From: Planctomycetota bacterium
GTDB lineage: Bacteria; Planctomycetota; UBA1135; GCA-002748355
Direction: 5' to 3'
NCBI GenBank assembly: GCA_002685965.1
Contig: NYZE01000063.1
Span: forward strand, 1 to 46,383
Length of the DNA: 46,383 nucleotides
The notes beneath the pieces are model-generated. The model was given only the letters and a program-made list of their open reading frames with translations, did not search any database and was not told the origin of the DNA. This document shows positions 43,590 through 46,383 of the stretch, in pieces (the stretch's first letter is position 1; the number at the start of each line of letters is the position of its first letter). The position numbers and the translations under genes are program-made.

Positions 43590-43831
43590 CGCTCGCGTGC
43601 CGCTGACAGGGTCCTGCAGAATCTCGACTTGCTCGTGATCAGCAGCTGAGAGTCCGAGAGGAAGTGAATCGTCGGTCGATGCCAGGTCTATGATCCCGCT
43701 GTCAGCGTTGGAGAATCACCGAGAATACGCTGCGCACGCACTCTGGGACGGGACTCTACAAGAGGACCCGCAAGTAGGGAGTCGAACGCGCGTCTCAGCA
43801 GTTTGTAGCGCCACACACCGGGGAGTCATGG

Positions 43832-44866
43832 ATGCCCTTCGATCGTAGTCTCACGGCATGCCTTGCATGCGCCCTGCTGGTTTGTCTGCAAGCCTGCTCC
43901 TCGACCAAGGTCGCCCCACCAGAACCCGATCCGGTCGTCGAACAGCGGTTCCGCGAGGAGAACGCTGCCAAGCAGGCAGAGCGTGATTGGATCGAGCACT
44001 TCGACACGGTGCTTCTGAGGTTGGATCGCGGGCTGGCAGAGTGGGCCACCAGTCGCTCCAAGTCGGAGAACCGCAAGGCAGAGGGCCGCGCAGTGTCACT
44101 CGAGAAATACCTCGAGCACATGGCCACGCGCTTCGTCACACAACTGCTGTCCCTGCTCGATCGCAAGGAGCCGCCGCGCCGCCGCGCGATCGCTGCCGCA
44201 ACGCTCGGCTTCGCTCGCTTCCGCAGCCTCGAGAAGAACCCGGGCAAGGCGGAGCAAATGGAAGCCGATCTCATAGCGCCGCTACACGACGCACTGAGCG
44301 ATCCCGATGAGTCCGTACAGATCAACGCTTGCTTGGGCTTGGGCGTCCTGGCCAAGACATCGACACCGCTGGACCGACTGACCGCAATGGCAAGTTCCGG
44401 CGACACGCCCGGCCCCGTGCGTCGGGCAGCAACATGGACGCTCTTGCAACTACAACGCGCGGGCGCACCCGATGCCGCGTGGCTGCGACGCTTCCTCGCG
44501 ATCTGGCCGAGAATCCTCCGGGGCGATCCGCTGGCCAAGGATGAGCTGTTGGTCATGCATGCGTTGCGTGGCGCGGGGCTGTTGCGCGACCAGACCATGC
44601 TGGCGAGGGTAAAGCCTTACTTCTCACACGCACGACCGCTGGTCCGCCAGACGGCATTGATCGCGGCGGCACGGTCGCGCAATCGACAGGCCATCCCCGC
44701 AGTGCTGAGCTTCTTGACCGATGAGGAGCCGAACGCGAATGTGCGGCTCACCGCACGCAAGGCACTCAAGGCGCTGGGTAACAACCGAGTCGACCACGGC
44801 TACGACATAAAGGCATGGCGCAAGGAGTTCCAACTCGAGGAGACGGATGCCACGAAGCGTCGCTAG
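43832..44866 (+). CDS. HEAT-repeat lipoprotein
   Basis: A 344-residue protein whose first 25 residues (ACLACALLVCLQACSSTK) form a lipoprotein signal peptide with LQAC. A charged coiled section (FREENAAKQAERDW) follows, then HEAT-type helices: PPRRRAIAAATLGFARF, DPDESVQINACLGLGVLA, PVRRAATWTLLQLQ and VRLTARKALKALG. It should be an envelope-anchored scaffold. GGGGAG seven bases before the ATG at 43832 supports that start over ATG 43828. Its 3' end overlaps the next gene by 20 bases. The 116 bases upstream show no gene. Confidence 0.8.
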   Translation: MPFDRSLTACLACALLVCLQACSSTKVAPPEPDPVVEQRFREENAAKQAERDWIEHFDTVLLRLDRGLAEWATSRSKSENRKAEGRAVSLEKYLEHMATRFVTQLLSLLDRKEPPRRRAIAAATLGFARFRSLEKNPGKAEQMEADLIAPLHDALSDPDESVQINACLGLGVLAKTSTPLDRLTAMASSGDTPGPVRRAATWTLLQLQRAGAPDAAWLRRFLAIWPRILRGDPLAKDELLVMHALRGAGLLRDQTMLARVKPYFSHARPLVRQTALIAAARSRNRQAIPAVLSFLTDEEPNANVRLTARKALKALGNNRVDHGYDIKAWRKEFQLEETDATKRR

Positions 44867-46031
44867 GTGGGTCAGTCTACTGGTCGGTCTGGCAGCCCTG
44901 TCGGCGGCAGTAACGGCAGCGGGAATGTCTCAGGCAGGAGCGTCCCGGGCAGAGGTGGCCCAGGAGAGTGCGGCAAAGCGCATCGTTGAGCGACTGTCGG
45001 GCGGTAGACCCTCAGCCCTGCACGGTGTCATCCTCGGGTGGACCGAGACCAAACCTGACGGGGCCAAGGGGCGGAGGAAAGCAAGGCGCTACCTCGCAGC
45101 TCTGCGCTATCCGGATCGCTTCCGGCTCGAGGTCAGAGATCCCAGCGCTGGGGCGCTGGTCTACAAGCGAACGAGCAAGGGCGCATGGGTCGGTCCGGCC
45201 GGGGGACCGTTTCTCGCGACGAAGGCAGGTGGCGCGGGCGGGTACGAGCGCGTCTTCTCGCTGCTCAGCCTGCTCATGGGGTGGGATCTACTCGAGGGGC
45301 AAGCGCGGGTAGCCGGGTCGAAGGTGCACAGCACCTGGAAGAAGGCGCCCGTCATGCGCGTGGTCGACTCGAACGGACAGCCAGAGTCGTTGGAGCTGGG
45401 CGGAACGCGCTACGCCCTCAGACCGAGCCAGACCAAGAAGTTTCCCGCCGACGTCGCGGCCACACCTGAGCGGACTGGCATGAAGTTTCGTCGCTGTAGC
45501 ATCAACGCCGAGTTCGAGGACTCGTACTTCGATCCAGCTGCGACGACCGCGAAGAAGGTCCGCATCGGCGGTGAGCGGCAGAACTTCCTCAGCCCGACTC
45601 TGGCACGTGTCGAAGCCGCGTGGCTGCTAGAGGTCGACGCCCCTGATCGCTGGCCCGACCGGCTCGCGAAACTCGATTCGCTCGGACGCGCCCTGCACGG
45701 GCTCGGGCAAGTCCCCGCCGGCCTTCCTGCCTACACGACGACGGGCAAGATGCAGGTCTACTTCCGTCCGGCGAAACGAAAGGCCAAGCCGCAGGCCCCA
45801 GCAGGCCACAAGCCGCAACGGCGCCCGGCGAAACTGGTAGCGGTGCTCTACGGACGCGGGCCCTGGGACACGGTGCGCGCGCCGCTCGAGAAGCGCCTCG
45901 CAGCGTTCGCCCGACAGGTGGGGCTAGAGCCAGGTGCGGTGCGCCATCTCCCCTACGTCTTACCTGGCGAAACGAACACACCGGGCCGGGAAACGGTGCT
46001 TCTGGTCCGCGCAGAACTCGACGTCCGGTGA
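44847..46031 (+). CDS. Exported protein of unknown function, LolA-like start
   Basis: A 394-residue protein with a signal-like N-terminus (VSLLVGLAALSAAVTAAG). Residues 50-140 resemble the first half of LolA/outer-membrane lipoprotein-sorting folds: ALHGVILGWTET, YLAALRYPDRFRLEV, GALVYKRTSKGAWVG; this is only a fold-level guess. The rest has no recognised family: a basic Pro/Lys linker (RPAKRKAKPQAPAGHKPQRRP) leads to a C-terminal module with LVAVLYGRGPWDTVRAPLEKRL. It overlaps the upstream HEAT lipoprotein by 20 bases in another frame, so they are probably made together. Confidence 0.65.
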   Translation: MPRSVARWVSLLVGLAALSAAVTAAGMSQAGASRAEVAQESAAKRIVERLSGGRPSALHGVILGWTETKPDGAKGRRKARRYLAALRYPDRFRLEVRDPSAGALVYKRTSKGAWVGPAGGPFLATKAGGAGGYERVFSLLSLLMGWDLLEGQARVAGSKVHSTWKKAPVMRVVDSNGQPESLELGGTRYALRPSQTKKFPADVAATPERTGMKFRRCSINAEFEDSYFDPAATTAKKVRIGGERQNFLSPTLARVEAAWLLEVDAPDRWPDRLAKLDSLGRALHGLGQVPAGLPAYTTTGKMQVYFRPAKRKAKPQAPAGHKPQRRPAKLVAVLYGRGPWDTVRAPLEKRLAAFARQVGLEPGAVRHLPYVLPGETNTPGRETVLLVRAELDVR

Positions 46032-46106
46032 TCGACCAAGCCTGGACACGCCCCGAGATCCCCTAGTCAGGCTCCCTGGCAGGAGATGCCTCGCTGGGGG
46101 GACAAG

Positions 46107-46124
46107 TTGGCCCGGTTGGCCCGG
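46107..46124. repeat. Two tandem TTGGCCCGG units
   Basis: An exact 9-bp unit repeated twice, about 40 bases upstream of the last gene's start. It may be an activator site; nothing else supports a role. Confidence 0.5.
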
Positions 46125-46161
46125 CCCAGGACCGGTATCTTAGTTGCAGGAAGATCTCACG

Positions 46162-46383
46162 ATGCGCAGGCTCCCCCTCATCGCCGCCGTGCTCGCCGGA
46201 ACCCTCTCCGTTGAGCTTCCCGCCCAGATCGGTTCCTCAACGTCCCGATTGGGTCGCTCCGCCAGTCCCGTCACCCGGTCGGCTCCCGTCCAGCGACGCT
46301 CCGCACCAGTGCAGCGACGCTCCGCACCAGTGCAGCGACGCTCCGCACCAGTGCAGCGGCGCTCCGCACCAGTGCAGCGTCGA
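46162..46383 (+). CDS. Secreted heptad-repeat protein, 3' end outside window
   Basis: The frame opens MRRLPLIAAVLAGTLSVELP with AQ, a signal peptide, preceded by AGGAAG 10 bases away. After a Ser/Arg/Thr-rich stretch the mature chain becomes copies of a 7-residue unit, RRSAPVQ, and runs off the window. The chain is highly basic and contains Pro in every unit, so it should be extended and bind acidic partners such as polysaccharide or nucleic acid. No family assigned. Confidence 0.65.
   Translation, partial: MRRLPLIAAVLAGTLSVELPAQIGSSTSRLGRSASPVTRSAPVQRRSAPVQRRSAPVQRRSAPVQRRSAPVQRR
46291..46383. repeat. 21-bp coding tandem repeat (RRSAPVQ)
   Basis: Four full copies of CAGCGACGCTCCGCACCAGTG, nearly identical (the fourth has GGC for GAC), and the start of a fifth at the window edge. 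The copies are identical at silent positions, which points to recent duplication or conversion rather than old selected repeats. Confidence 0.9.

Noticed and set aside
46291-46383. CRISPR array
   Set aside because: The repeats are contiguous with no spacers and lie in an open coding frame.

Overview
The window is a high-GC bacterial chromosome segment, densely coded on both strands, with many stop/start overlaps (GTGA, ATGA, TGATG) that imply translational coupling. The gene set suggests a planctomycete: secreted proteins that share a beta-rich C-terminal domain with Gly/Pro-rich turns, HEAT-repeat exported proteins, a YdjY-domain protein, a polytopic membrane protein of the DUF6677/TM2-like kind, and a McsA-McsB-ClpC locus without ctsR. 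This lineage call is inference from gene families; there is no rRNA to confirm it. No phage, insertion sequence, CRISPR array or integrase is visible, so this looks like core genome rather than a mobile island.

Layout. 0-4.8 kb: proline dehydrogenase, a universal stress protein, a DUF971 protein whose 5' end overlaps divergent mobA, a 39-residue membrane ORF coupled to mobA, a methyltransferase, a YceK-like lipoprotein and an RluA-type pseudouridine synthase. 4.8-5.7 kb: a gene-free stretch of about 900 bases, unusual for this genome. It carries a 9-bp palindrome, a good sigma70-like promoter and a run of stem-loops, then a second cluster of stem-loops; it is the best candidate here for an undescribed RNA. 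5.7-6.0 kb: the decayed C-terminal end of an aldehyde dehydrogenase gene. 6.1-10.8 kb: Mrp/ApbC ATPase without the usual CxxC motif, coupled to a heterodimeric ABC exporter (two half-transporters, one with a degenerate ATPase site). 10.9-16.5 kb: Nudix hydrolase, a lipoprotein, TypA/BipA GTPase with a coupled two-TM protein, a secretin-N-domain-like exported protein, and a D-threonine-aldolase-like PLP enzyme.

16.5-22.9 kb (minus strand): three tandem paralogous secreted CocE/S15-type hydrolases of about 700 residues. 23.1-29.9 kb (minus strand): an operon running from asparaginase II through nnrD, a HEAT-repeat protein and a YdjY protein to a GT-C mannosyltransferase-like protein. 30.0-38.5 kb (plus strand): a bifunctional-nuclease-family protein, two tRNA-Ser genes (UGA and GCU) flanking a TMTC-like TPR membrane protein, a PEGA-like lipoprotein, murD, then mcsA-mcsB and clpC. 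clpC has its own promoter next to an inverted repeat. Arginine phosphorylation by McsB, activated by McsA, would mark proteins for ClpC with ClpP, which is encoded elsewhere.

38.7-43.7 kb: dprA converges on a minus-strand operon of leucine-dehydrogenase-like enzyme, YbgC-type thioesterase, two membrane proteins and an enlarged KAS III. Together these suggest branched-chain acyl priming or turnover. 43.8-46.4 kb: a HEAT-repeat lipoprotein, an overlapping exported protein of unknown function, and the start of a secreted protein built from RRSAPVQ heptad repeats that runs off the window.
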